A stretch of 21,607 nt of DNA from Oscillospiraceae bacterium (GCA_016295225.1 JAEDLP010000016.1:1-21607), one strand, 5' to 3'. Positions 6,919 through 14,340 are shown, counted from the first letter of the stretch. The notes: generated by a model from the letters alone, not told the origin. Numbers and translations: made by a program.

Positions 6919-7863
6919 ATGGACAGCATGTGGCTTGAAATCATCCTGAACGCCAAATCCGAGGAACTGGACAACCTCTGCGCCACCCTCATCGCCAATG
7001 GAGTTCCCGGCCTGGCGGTGGAGGAGGAAGAGGAGTTCCGCACCTTTTTGGAAGAAAACCGCCAGTATTGGGACTATGTGGACGACGAGCTCATGGAGCA
7101 GATGAAGGGGGTTTCCCGGGTCAAGTTCTACGTCACCGACGACGAGGACGGCCAGAAGCAGTTAAAGGGATACCTCCAGGGCATCGACCTGCCCTATACC
7201 TCCGTCCGCCTCCGGGAGTACGACTGGGCCCACAGCTGGCAGAAGTACTACCGTCCCCTGGCCATCGGCAAGAAGCTGTACATCGTCCCCGAGTGGGAGC
7301 GGGACACCGCCGAGATCCCGGAAGGCTGCACCACCCTGCTGATGAACCCCGGCCTGACCTTCGGCACCGGCTCCCACGCCTCCACCCAGCTCTGCCTGGA
7401 GGGCGTGGAGGAGTACGTGATCCCCGGCCGTCCCGTCCTGGATCTGGGCTGCGGCAGCGGCATTCTGGCCATTGCCGCCCTGCGCCTGGGGGCCTCCCAC
7501 GCCACCGGCGTGGACATCGACCCCAAGGCCGTGGACGTAGCCTACGAAAACGCCGCCCTCAACGGCATCGGCAAGGACCGCTGCCGGTTCCTGGCAGGCA
7601 ACGTCATCGCCGACCGGGGCCTGGTGGAGGAGCTGGCCCAGGTCCAGGCTCCCCTGGTCCTGGCCAACATCGTGGCCGACGTGATCATCCCCCTGGCCCC
7701 CGTGGTTCCCGCCCTGCTGGCCGAGGGAGGGACCTTCCTGTGCTCGGGCATCATCGATAAGCGGGGGGACGAGGTGGCCGCCGCCCTGGAGCGGAGCGGC
7801 CTGAAGGTTATTCAGCGGTTCGAGAAGAACGGCTGGATCGCCCTGGCGGCCCAGGCAGGCTGA
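6919..7863 (+). CDS. prmA: Ribosomal protein L11 methyltransferase PrmA
   Basis: The 314-residue product is a SAM-dependent enzyme that trimethylates ribosomal protein L11. The N-terminal ~100 residues are the L11-binding substrate-recognition domain, rich in acidic residues (VEEEEEF at 34-40). The linker carries WAHSWQKYYRP (103-113). The catalytic domain has FGTGSHAST (148-156), SAM motif I DLGCGSG (175-181), acidic motif II VDID (198-201) and LANIVADVI (248-256), the family equivalent of the NPPY catalytic loop. AAGGAGG (6904-6910) is eight bases from the ATG. It lies between the SulP gene and a phosphoesterase gene whose ATG is two bases after its stop, which indicates translational coupling. 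Confidence 0.96.
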   Translation: MDSMWLEIILNAKSEELDNLCATLIANGVPGLAVEEEEEFRTFLEENRQYWDYVDDELMEQMKGVSRVKFYVTDDEDGQKQLKGYLQGIDLPYTSVRLREYDWAHSWQKYYRPLAIGKKLYIVPEWERDTAEIPEGCTTLLMNPGLTFGTGSHASTQLCLEGVEEYVIPGRPVLDLGCGSGILAIAALRLGASHATGVDIDPKAVDVAYENAALNGIGKDRCRFLAGNVIADRGLVEELAQVQAPLVLANIVADVIIPLAPVVPALLAEGGTFLCSGIIDKRGDEVAAALERSGLKVIQRFEKNGWIALAAQAG

Positions 7864-7865
7864 GT

Positions 7866-8966
7866 ATGGATCAGAAAGCTGTTGTTCGCCCGGTCTCCCT
7901 GTCCAGAGACAGACGGGTCCTGGTCATCAGCGATATCCACGGAAATCTTCCCTTTCTGAAAGGCCTGCTGAAAAAAGCAGGCTTTTCTTCTTCGGATATC
8001 CTCATCGTCCTGGGCGACATTCTGGAAAAATCCACCGGCAGTCTGGACACCCTCCGGTATCTCATGGACCTGTCCGGAACCCACACCGTCTACTTCGTCC
8101 AGGGCAACTGCGACGCCACCCCCCTGGGCTTCCTCAGCGGCATGTGGCCCGACGATGTAACCGCCCGGTACGGGGGCTTCTGGGGGGAGAAATCCACCTG
8201 GGTGGCCATGGCCCACCAGGCCGGGGTCCCTGTGGACCATCCCCGGGCGTATCCCGCCGCCCGGAAGGCCATCGAGGCCCGCTTCCCGGAGGAACTGGCC
8301 TTTCTGCGGCGCATGCCCACCATCCTCCTCCATGAGAATTACCTGTTCGTCCACGGGGGCGTCCCCCGGGAGGATCACCTGGAGGACCTCCGGGCCTGGG
8401 ACTGCATGAAAAACGACGAGTTTCTCAGTCAGAATCACGCCTTTCGCCGGTGGGTCATTGTGGGTCACTGGCCGGTGTCCCTCTACCACCCGGACATCCC
8501 CGCCGCCAATCCCCTGATTCTCCCTGACCGGCACATCGTCTCCATTGACGGGGGCTGCACCCTAAAGGAAGACGGCCAGCTCAACGCCCTCATCCTCCCC
8601 CGGGAGCCCGGCGGGGACTTCACCTGGCTGGCCTACGACGGCCTCCCCACGGTGGTGGCCCTGGAGGATCAGGCCCCCTCCCCGGACCCCCTGAACATCC
8701 GTTGGGGACACAGCGGCCTGGAGGTTCTGGAGCTGGGAGAGGAATTCTCCCGCTGCCGTCATCTGGAAACCGGCCGGGAGGTGGACATCCCCACCGATTT
8801 TCTGCGGGAAGGCCCCCAGGGGACCTACTGTCAGGACATCACCGACTACCGCCTGCCGGTGAAGGCCGGAGACGCCCTCTCCCTCCTCCGTCAGACCAGC
8901 CGGGGGGCCCTGGTGAAAAAGGACGGCGTCACCGGCTGGTATCTGGGCCGGCTGGCCCGTCCGTGA
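7866..8966 (+). CDS. Calcineurin-like metallophosphoesterase with SH3-like C-terminal tail
   Basis: The product has 366 residues. The N-terminal ~235 residues carry the metal-binding motifs of the PPP/calcineurin fold: SDIHGN (D23, H25), GD (D51), GN (N81), HGG (H163) and GHWPV (H201), ending with DGGC (228-231). Two family positions differ from the textbook protein phosphatase: GDxxDRG reads GDILEKS, and GNHE reads GNCD, which loses the usual transition-state histidine. Residues ~332-366 (KAGDALSLLRQ, then GALVKKDGVTGWYLGRL) resemble a bacterial SH3 domain. The function may be a protein phosphatase or nucleotide phosphodiesterase; the substrate is unknown. Translation is coupled to prmA (TGA, two bases, ATG). 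I see no clear terminator before the rplU promoter. Confidence 0.82.
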   Translation: MDQKAVVRPVSLSRDRRVLVISDIHGNLPFLKGLLKKAGFSSSDILIVLGDILEKSTGSLDTLRYLMDLSGTHTVYFVQGNCDATPLGFLSGMWPDDVTARYGGFWGEKSTWVAMAHQAGVPVDHPRAYPAARKAIEARFPEELAFLRRMPTILLHENYLFVHGGVPREDHLEDLRAWDCMKNDEFLSQNHAFRRWVIVGHWPVSLYHPDIPAANPLILPDRHIVSIDGGCTLKEDGQLNALILPREPGGDFTWLAYDGLPTVVALEDQAPSPDPLNIRWGHSGLEVLELGEEFSRCRHLETGREVDIPTDFLREGPQGTYCQDITDYRLPVKAGDALSLLRQTSRGALVKKDGVTGWYLGRLARP

Positions 8967-9039
8967 CGGTACAGGAATGCCGAATCTATGGGAGATTGGG
9001 GCTGCCGCAAAATTCTTTTTTCCGGCCCGCCAAAAACCC

Positions 9040-9068
9040 TTGACTTTTGGCCTGTCCGCTGATATAAT
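9040..9068 (+). promoter_or_regulatory. Promoter of the rplU-prp-rpmA operon
   Basis: TTGACT (9040-9045) and TATAAT (9063-9068) are separated by 17 bases, with TG at 9060-9061 making an extended -10. Predicted transcription start is near 9075, leaving a leader of about 95 bases. Confidence 0.88.
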
Positions 9069-9074
9069 TTCAGA

Positions 9075-9170
9075 GCCGCTTTGAATGGGTGATAAGTGGA
9101 CTGTGACAGGAACAGTCCCGGTCCCGCCCCCGACAGCGAGCCCGTAATTAAGGAAAGAGGTGCACACAGC
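9075..9170 (+). promoter_or_regulatory. Probable ribosomal protein L21 leader (autoregulatory 5' UTR)
   Basis: The ~95-base untranslated leader of rplU includes a 7-bp perfect hairpin (9098-9104 with 9112-9118) and a downstream C-rich/G-rich segment around 9119-9145 that could pair in an alternative fold. L21 leaders are described in front of rplU in many Firmicutes. The assignment rests on position and structure only; I cannot score it against the covariance model. AGGAAAGAGG at 9151-9160 provides the ribosome binding site. Confidence 0.5.
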
Positions 9171-9479
9171 ATGCATGCAATCATCGAGACCGGTGGTAAG
9201 CAGTACAAGGTCGCAGAGGGCGACGTCCTGTTCATCGAAAAGCTGAACAACGAGGCCGGCGATGAGATCAAGTTCGACAAGGTCCTGGCTATCCTGGGCG
9301 ACGAGCCCAAGTTCGGCGCTCCCGTGGTGGAAGGCGCTTCCGTTGACGCTTCCGTTGTTAAGAACGGCAAGGGCAAGAAGGTCGTCATCTTCAAGTACAA
9401 GCCCAAGAAGGGCTACCGCCTGCGTCAGGGTCATCGTCAGCCCTACACCAAGGTTGAGATCAAGAAGATCAACGCTTAA
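9171..9479 (+). CDS. rplU: 50S ribosomal protein L21
   Basis: The 102-residue protein has the diagnostic start HAIIETGGKQYKV and the C-terminal L21 signature KKGYRLRQGHRQPYTKVEI (82-100). It binds 23S rRNA in the large subunit. The start at 9171 gives the family length; an upstream in-frame GTG at 9096 would add non-homologous residues. It is first in rplU-prp-rpmA, the standard Firmicutes order. The stop TAA shares its last A with the ATG of prp, so the two are translationally coupled. GCT, CGT and AAG codons dominate, as in highly expressed genes. Confidence 0.97.
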   Translation: MHAIIETGGKQYKVAEGDVLFIEKLNNEAGDEIKFDKVLAILGDEPKFGAPVVEGASVDASVVKNGKGKKVVIFKYKPKKGYRLRQGHRQPYTKVEIKKINA

Positions 9480-9808
9480 TGACAACCGCATCCTTTGCAA
9501 CTGACGGCAGCCGCATCGTCTCCTTCACCGTGAAGGGACACAGCGGCCTGGCCGAATCCGGGGAGGATATCCTCTGCGCCGCCGTCACCAGCGCCGTCCG
9601 CCTCACCGAGTGCGCCATCAACGACGTACTGGGGCTGGAGGCCGCCGTGAAGGTCAGCGAAAAGGATGCTTCCATTTCCCTAAAGCTCCCCCGCAACCTG
9701 GAGGGAGAGGCCGACCAGGTCTGCCAGACTCTGCTGGCGTCCCTGATGGTCTACTTCGTTCAGCTGCAGGAGGAATATCCCGAAAACATTACTGTCATGG
9801 AGGTGTAA
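9479..9808 (+). CDS. prp: Ribosomal-processing cysteine protease Prp
   Basis: The 109-residue protease removes the N-terminal extension of ribosomal protein L27, an essential maturation step in Firmicutes that carry extended L27. The catalytic pair is visible: His21 in KGHSG and Cys33 in DILCAAVT, at the spacing known for the family (formerly YsxB). It sits between rplU and its substrate gene rpmA. It overlaps the rplU stop by one base, and its last codons (GAG GTG) form part of the ribosome binding site of rpmA. Codon use is less biased than in the flanking ribosomal genes, in line with lower expression by coupling. Confidence 0.95.
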   Translation: MTTASFATDGSRIVSFTVKGHSGLAESGEDILCAAVTSAVRLTECAINDVLGLEAAVKVSEKDASISLKLPRNLEGEADQVCQTLLASLMVYFVQLQEEYPENITVMEV

Positions 9809-9811
9809 CCT

Positions 9812-10099
9812 ATGCTTCATATCGGACTTCAGTTCTTCGCACATAAGAAGGGCGTTGGCTCCACCCGTAACGGCCGTGACTCTATGGCTCAGCGCCTGGG
9901 CGTCAAGCGCGGCGATGGTCAGTTTGTTCTGGCCGGCAACATCCTGGTCCGTCAGCGCGGTACCCACATTCATCCCGGCACCAACGTGGGCATCGGCAAG
10001 GACGACACTCTGTTTGCTCTGAAGGACGGCCGCGTCAAGTTTGAGCGGATGGGTAAGGACCGCAAGAAGGTCTCCATCGTGGAGGCTGTTGCAGAATAA
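9812..10099 (+). CDS. rpmA: 50S ribosomal protein L27, with N-terminal cleavable extension
   Basis: The 95-residue precursor begins MLHIGLQFF and then AHKKGVGSTRNGRDS, the conserved mature start of L27. The nine-residue extension ending LQFF, followed by A10, matches the Prp cleavage site of Firmicutes L27. The mature N-terminus reaches the peptidyl transferase centre, so removal matters for function. GGAGGTG (9799-9805), overlapping the end of prp, lies six bases before the ATG. The gene ends the operon; a strong terminator follows 22 bases after the stop. Confidence 0.97.
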   Translation: MLHIGLQFFAHKKGVGSTRNGRDSMAQRLGVKRGDGQFVLAGNILVRQRGTHIHPGTNVGIGKDDTLFALKDGRVKFERMGKDRKKVSIVEAVAE

Positions 10100-10121
10100 T
10101 CCTGCTCTTTTTCAGCAACCT

Positions 10122-10155
10122 AAGCCCCGAACGGCAACCCGTTCGGGGCTTTTTT
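10122..10155 (+). terminator. Terminator after rpmA
   Basis: A 13-bp stem (10122-10134 with 10139-10151, loop CAAC) runs into T6. Only 43 bases separate it from the obgE start, with no recognisable promoter between, so obgE may depend on read-through. Confidence 0.92.
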
Positions 10156-10198
10156 AAAACAAGATCCCCGAAACGTTCCTCAGAAAAGGAGGTTCCCT

Positions 10199-11479
10199 AT
10201 GGCAAACACATTCATTGATACCGCCCGTATCCTGGTCAAGTCCGGCGCGGGCGGCAACGGCGCGGTGGCCTTCCACCGGGAAAAGTATATCGCCAACGGC
10301 GGTCCCGACGGCGGCGACGGCGGCCGGGGCGGCGACGTGATCCTCCAGGTGGATGACCGCATGTCCACCCTGATGGACTTCCGCTACAAGCGCAAATACG
10401 TGGCCGAGAACGGCGGCAACGGCTCCGGTAAGCTCTGCACCGGCAAGAACGGCGCGCCCCTGGTCATCAAGGTCCCCCGTGGTACCGTGGTGCGGGACGC
10501 CGAGACCAACGAGATCATCAAGGATATGTCCGACGACGAGCCCTTCGTCCTCTGCCGGGGGGGCAACGGCGGCTGGGGCAACAAGCACTTCGCCACCGCC
10601 ACCCGGCAGACCCCCCAGTTCGCCAAGGCCGGGCTCCCCGGCAAGGAGCGAAACATCCTGCTGGAGCTGAAGCTCCTGGCCGACGTGGGCCTGGTGGGCT
10701 TCCCCAACGTGGGCAAGTCCACCCTCCTGTCCGTGGCCACCAAGGCCCGGCCCAAGATCGCCAACTACCACTTCACCACCCTCTTCCCCAACCTGGGGGT
10801 GGTCTTCGTGGAGGAGGGCGTGTCCTTCGTCATGGCGGACATCCCCGGCATCATCGAGGGAGCCGCCGAAGGGGCCGGTCTGGGCCACGACTTCCTCCGC
10901 CACATTGACCGCTGCCGCCTGCTCATCCACGTGGTGGACGTGTCCGGCTCCGAGGGCCGGGACCCGGTGGAGGACTTTGAGGCCATCTGCGCCGAGCTGA
11001 AGGAGTACAGCCCCGAGCTGGCCAGCCGCAAGATGATCGTGGCCGCCAACAAGGTGGATATCCTGGAGGACCGCACCTTACTGGAGAAGCTCAAGGCCCA
11101 CGTGGAGGGTCTGGGGCTCTCCTTCTTCGAGATGTCCGCCGCCGCCCACATGGGCGTGCGGGAACTGATGAAGGCCGCCGCCGGGGAGCTGGCCCACCTG
11201 CCCCCGGTCATCGTCTACGAGTCCGAGTACGTGGAGCGTCCCCCCGAAGTGGACACTTCCGAGCCGGTCACCATCCGCCACGAGGACGATGTGTGGATCG
11301 TGGAAGGCCCCTGGCTCCAGAAGATCATGGCCAACGTCAACTTCTCCAACTACGAGTCAAGAAACTGGTTCGACCGGATGCTCCGCTCCGCCGGCCTCTT
11401 CGACCGGTTGGAGGAGATGGGCATCAAGGACGGCGACCTGGTCAGCCTGTATAACCTGGACTTCGAATATCAGAGATAA
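10199..11479 (+). CDS. obgE: GTPase Obg/CgtA
   Basis: The 426-residue essential GTPase of the Obg family is involved in 50S subunit assembly and stringent or cell-cycle signalling. The glycine-rich Obg fold covers 1-158 (for example GGPDGGDGGRGGDV at 34-47). The G domain carries G1 GFPNVGKS (167-174), switch T193/T194, G3 DIPG (214-217), G4 NKVD (284-287) and G5 SAA (313-315). A C-terminal OCT domain is present at about 345-424, as in Bacillus-type and other Firmicutes Obg. AAGGAGG (10186-10192) is six bases ahead of the ATG. It follows rplU-prp-rpmA as in most Firmicutes but beyond a strong terminator. Confidence 0.97.
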   Translation: MANTFIDTARILVKSGAGGNGAVAFHREKYIANGGPDGGDGGRGGDVILQVDDRMSTLMDFRYKRKYVAENGGNGSGKLCTGKNGAPLVIKVPRGTVVRDAETNEIIKDMSDDEPFVLCRGGNGGWGNKHFATATRQTPQFAKAGLPGKERNILLELKLLADVGLVGFPNVGKSTLLSVATKARPKIANYHFTTLFPNLGVVFVEEGVSFVMADIPGIIEGAAEGAGLGHDFLRHIDRCRLLIHVVDVSGSEGRDPVEDFEAICAELKEYSPELASRKMIVAANKVDILEDRTLLEKLKAHVEGLGLSFFEMSAAAHMGVRELMKAAAGELAHLPPVIVYESEYVERPPEVDTSEPVTIRHEDDVWIVEGPWLQKIMANVNFSNYESRNWFDRMLRSAGLFDRLEEMGIKDGDLVSLYNLDFEYQR

Positions 11480-11526
11480 AAACACAGGCAGCAGCCAGCT
11501 TTTCCGCTGGCCGCTGCCTGTGTTTA
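11480..11526. terminator. Bidirectional terminator between obgE and degV
   Basis: A long imperfect hairpin has an outer stem AACACAGGCAGC (11481-11492) with GCTGCCTGTGTT (11513-11524) and an inner stem GCCAGC/GCTGGC. It is flanked by A-rich and T-rich ends and starts one base after the obgE stop. The degV stop codon (11524-11526) overlaps the outer stem, so the element serves both converging genes. Confidence 0.85.
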
Positions 11527-12423
11527 CTTTCTGTCGGGCTGGCGTTCATCCCCCAGGAAAAACACCGCCACAGTGCCCGGCCCGCAGTGGGAGGCGATGA
11601 TGGTGCCGATGTCGCAGATCCGAATGTCGCCATCGATGTGGGGGAACCGCTCCTCCAACGCGGCCTTGGTGGCCTGGGCCTCGGCCAGACAGTTGGAGTG
11701 GCACACAAAGCACTTGCCGGCGTAGTCCGCGCCCCCCTCTGCGTGGGCCTCCATGGTGTCCAGCGTGCGGCGAATGGCGTTTTTCTTGCCCCGCACCTTG
11801 TCGTAGGCGATGATGCGGCCGCCGTCGTCCAGGCGCATGATGGGGCAGATGTTCAGGATGGTGGCGAGGGTGGCCATGGCCCCGGACATCCGGCCGCTGC
11901 GGCGGTAAAAGTCCAGCTGAGTGGAGAAAAATTGGTGGTGAACCCGCTTGCAGTGGTCCCGGACCCACCGGGCGGTCTCCTCCAGGGAGCAACCCTTGTC
12001 CCGCAGGTCGGCGGCGTAATCCACCAGCATCCCGTAGCCCGAGGAGCTGCACAGGGAGTCGATGATCTCCAGCCTCCGCCCGGGGTACTTCTCCCGCAGG
12101 GTCTCCGCCGCCAGCCGGGCGTTGTTCACCGAGCCGGTCATGCCGGAGCCGAAGTTAATATGGAGGACGTCCCCCTTTTTCAGGAGCCCGTCGAAAAATT
12201 CCTCATACTGATACTGGTTGATCTGGGAGGTGGTGGGCAGCGCGCCGCCGGCCAGCAGGTCATAAAAATGAGGCAGGGCCTTTGGGTCCCGTCCCATATC
12301 GTCGGTGTAGGTGGTTCCCTCCACCTGATAGGTGTAAAACAGCACGGGAATATCCCGCCCGGTCACATAGGCGTAGGGCAGATCCACCGTGGATTCACAG
12401 GACAAAATGAATGGATGTTCCAC
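11524..12423 (-). CDS. DegV-family fatty-acid-binding protein
   Basis: The 299-residue protein belongs to the DegV (FakB-like) family, whose members bind a fatty acid and can present it to a FakA kinase. The N-terminal strand ends in CESTVDLP, the family SxxDL element. LPTTSQ (62-67) carries the conserved threonine and serine that contact the carboxylate. FGSGMTGS stands where most members have SSGLSGT. The segment from STQLDFYRRSGRMSG to CPIMRLDDG is the typical C-terminal domain core. The start is GTG at 12423, supported by AGGAGGG (complement of 12431-12437) seven bases ahead. No fakA is nearby, which is common for extra DegV copies. The ligand is unknown. Confidence 0.9.
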   Translation of the reverse strand: MEHPFILSCESTVDLPYAYVTGRDIPVLFYTYQVEGTTYTDDMGRDPKALPHFYDLLAGGALPTTSQINQYQYEEFFDGLLKKGDVLHINFGSGMTGSVNNARLAAETLREKYPGRRLEIIDSLCSSSGYGMLVDYAADLRDKGCSLEETARWVRDHCKRVHHQFFSTQLDFYRRSGRMSGAMATLATILNICPIMRLDDGGRIIAYDKVRGKKNAIRRTLDTMEAHAEGGADYAGKCFVCHSNCLAEAQATKAALEERFPHIDGDIRICDIGTIIASHCGPGTVAVFFLGDERQPDRK

Positions 12424-12468
12424 AAAAATTCCCTCCTCTGTAAAAATATTCTATCCACAAACGATGTA

Positions 12469-12497
12469 ATTATAGCACCAGACGCCGCCGGTTACAA
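12469..12497 (-). promoter_or_regulatory. Probable promoter of degV
   Basis: On the minus strand TTGTAA (12492-12497), a 17-base spacer and TATAAT (12469-12474) are seen, with TGC immediately before the -10 (extended -10). It lies between the terminator of the upstream HAD gene and the degV start. Confidence 0.7.
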
Positions 12498-12519
12498 GCC
12501 GGGGGCCTCTGCCGGGGCG

Positions 12520-12548
12520 AAAAAACACCCGACGGCTCGTCGGGTGTT
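12520..12548 (-). terminator. Terminator of the first HAD-IIA gene
   Basis: An 11-bp stem (12524-12534 with 12538-12548, loop GCT) is followed on the minus strand by T6 (12520-12525). It sits 19 bases after the stop codon. Confidence 0.88.
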
Positions 12549-12566
12549 CTTTCTTATCTCTGTCTG

Positions 12567-13385
12567 TCAGCCGGCCGCCCCCTCCAGGGCGGGGTACCGG
12601 GCTTCCTCCGCCGCGGCGGGGATATCCCCTACGCCGCTCAGCACCAGCCGGGGCCGGTAGGGAAAGTGGTCGATCATGGTCAAATCCGTGACGCCGGAGA
12701 GGACCAGGGCGGTGTCCAGGCCAGTCTCGATGCCGGCCACCATATCGGTGTCCATCCGGTCGCCAATCATGGCAGCGTCCTGGGAGCGGACCCCCAACAG
12801 GTTCAGACCGGTGCGCATCATCAGGGGGTTGGGCTTGCCCACGTAGTAGGCGGCCTTGCCGGTGGCCAGCTCAATGGGGGAAACCAGAGCCCGGCAGGCA
12901 GGCACGATGCCGTGCTCCGTGGGACCGGTCAGGTCGGAATTGGTGCCGATGAGCCGGGCGCCCTTCTGGACGCACTTGACGGCCCGGCAGATGTTGTCGT
13001 AGGTATAGCTGCTGGACTCGCCGACGATGACATAATCAGGAGCTGTCTCATCGAAGGTTATCCCTCGCTCATAGAGGGCGTTCAGCAGGCCGGGTTCCCC
13101 GATGACGAAGGCCCGGGCTCTGGGCATCTGGCTGGCGATAAATTCCGCCGTGGCCAGGGCGCTTGTGTAGAAATGCTTTTCGTCAATGTCCAGGCCCATC
13201 CGGGAGAGCTTCTCCTGGAGCTCCCGCTGGGTCTTGCCGCTGTTGTTGGTGAGGAAGAGGAACTCCTTCCCCTCCCGGTACAGCCAGTCCACAAACTCCC
13301 GGACCCCGGGCAGCAGGCGGCTGCCGTGATAGATGACCCCATCCATGTCGCAGATGAAGCCCTTCTTTTCCAATAATCGTTCCAT
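12567..13385 (-). CDS. HAD-IIA family hydrolase (NagD/AraL-like phosphatase), copy 1
   Basis: The 272-residue haloacid-dehalogenase phosphatase of subfamily IIA (NagD, AraL, p-nitrophenylphosphatase group) probably dephosphorylates sugar phosphates or nucleotides. Motif I is DMDGVIYHG (D13 nucleophile, D15 acid/base), motif II LTNNSG (T46), motif III lysine K184 in YVGKPNP, and motif IV GDRMDTD (D209, D214). The type IIA cap lies between motifs II and III. AAGGAG (complement of 13393-13398) is seven bases from the ATG. It is the downstream member of a tandem pair; residues 170-227 match copy 2 without change. It carries an extra alanine-rich C-terminal tail of about ten residues. No confident promoter is visible in front. 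Confidence 0.92.
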   Translation of the reverse strand: MERLLEKKGFICDMDGVIYHGSRLLPGVREFVDWLYREGKEFLFLTNNSGKTQRELQEKLSRMGLDIDEKHFYTSALATAEFIASQMPRARAFVIGEPGLLNALYERGITFDETAPDYVIVGESSSYTYDNICRAVKCVQKGARLIGTNSDLTGPTEHGIVPACRALVSPIELATGKAAYYVGKPNPLMMRTGLNLLGVRSQDAAMIGDRMDTDMVAGIETGLDTALVLSGVTDLTMIDHFPYRPRLVLSGVGDIPAAAEEARYPALEGAAG

Positions 13386-13503
13386 AGATCGTCTCCTTGG
13401 CCTCTCTGGGCCCGTTTCTTTTTCTTCTTTCTTATGTCCACCTCCATTCTAGGTTCCCTCCGTTAAGTCTGCCATCAAAGTTATGTTAAATGTTCGCAGA
13501 GAG

Positions 13504-13544
13504 AAAAAAACGCCCTTGGCCGGGGAGACCCGGCCAAGGGCGTT
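13504..13544 (-). terminator. Terminator of the second HAD-IIA gene
   Basis: A 15-bp perfect GC-rich stem (13509-13523 with 13530-13544, loop GGAGAC) is followed on the minus strand by T7 (13504-13510). It starts 11 bases after the stop codon and should largely separate the two paralogues transcriptionally. Confidence 0.92.
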
Positions 13545-13554
13545 TCGGCTCATG

Positions 13555-14340
13555 TTATCCCTTTCCCGCGGCTGCAATGTCTCCCACACCGCTCAGGATG
13601 AGGCGGGGACGGTAGGGGAACTGTTCCACCGTCTCCCGGGTGCTGACGCCGGAAAGGACCAGGACGGTGTCCAGACCGGTCTCAATGCCGGCCACCATAT
13701 CAGTGTCCATCCGGTCGCCGATCATGGCGGCGTCCTGGGAGCGGACCCCCAGCAGGTTCAGACCGGTGCGCATCATCAGGGGGTTGGGCTTGCCCACGTA
13801 GTAGGCGGCCTTGCCAGTGGCCAGCTCGATGGGGGCCACCAGGGCCCGGCAGGCGGGGACCTCGCCGGTCTCCGAGGAGACGGTCAGGTCGGTGTTGGTG
13901 CCGATGAGCCGGGCGCCCTTCTGGATGCAGCGGACCGCCTGGCAGATCTTATCATAGGTATAGCTGCTGGACTCCCCCACGATGACGTAGTCGGGGTTGT
14001 TCTCGTCGTAGGTGATCCCCTGCTCATAGAGGGCATTCAGCAGGCCGGGCTCCCCGATGACAAAGGCCCGGGCTCCGGGCATCTGTCTGGCCACAAAGCG
14101 GGCGGTGGCCAGGGCGCTGGTGTAAAAATGCTTCTCGTCAATGTCCAGCCCCATCCGGGCCAGCTTCTGCTGGAGCTCCTTCTGGGTCTTGCCGCTGCCG
14201 TTGGTCAGAAAGAGAAATTCCTTCTTCTCCCGGTACAGCCAGTCCACAAACTCGTGGACCCCGGGCAGCAGACGGTTGCCGTGATAGATGACGCCGTCCA
14301 TGTCGCAGATGAACCCCTTCTTTTCCAGCAAAGTTTTCAT
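13555..14340 (-). CDS. HAD-IIA family hydrolase (NagD/AraL-like phosphatase), copy 2
   Basis: The 261-residue paralogue of the adjacent downstream gene has the same motifs: D13 and D15 in DMDGVIYHG, T46, K184 in YVGKPNP and GDRMDTD at 208-214. The second residue after motif II threonine is glycine here (TNGSG) instead of asparagine (TNNSG) in copy 1. Divergence is concentrated near residues 150-165 (DLTVSSETGEV against DLTGPTEHGIV) and at the C-terminus, where this copy is 11 residues shorter. Substrate preference may therefore differ while the catalytic core is kept. AAGGAG lies eight bases ahead of the ATG. The tandem arrangement with separate terminators points to a local duplication of a whole transcription unit. 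Confidence 0.92.
   Translation of the reverse strand: MKTLLEKKGFICDMDGVIYHGNRLLPGVHEFVDWLYREKKEFLFLTNGSGKTQKELQQKLARMGLDIDEKHFYTSALATARFVARQMPGARAFVIGEPGLLNALYEQGITYDENNPDYVIVGESSSYTYDKICQAVRCIQKGARLIGTNTDLTVSSETGEVPACRALVAPIELATGKAAYYVGKPNPLMMRTGLNLLGVRSQDAAMIGDRMDTDMVAGIETGLDTVLVLSGVSTRETVEQFPYRPRLILSGVGDIAAAGKG

Noticed and set aside
9096..9170. Upstream GTG start for rplU
   Set aside because: It would add 25 non-homologous residues and overlap the structured leader; the ATG at 9171 gives the normal L21 N-terminus.
10258..10350. GGCGGC-rich tract in obgE as a possible low-complexity repeat element
   Set aside because: It encodes the conserved glycine-rich Obg fold.
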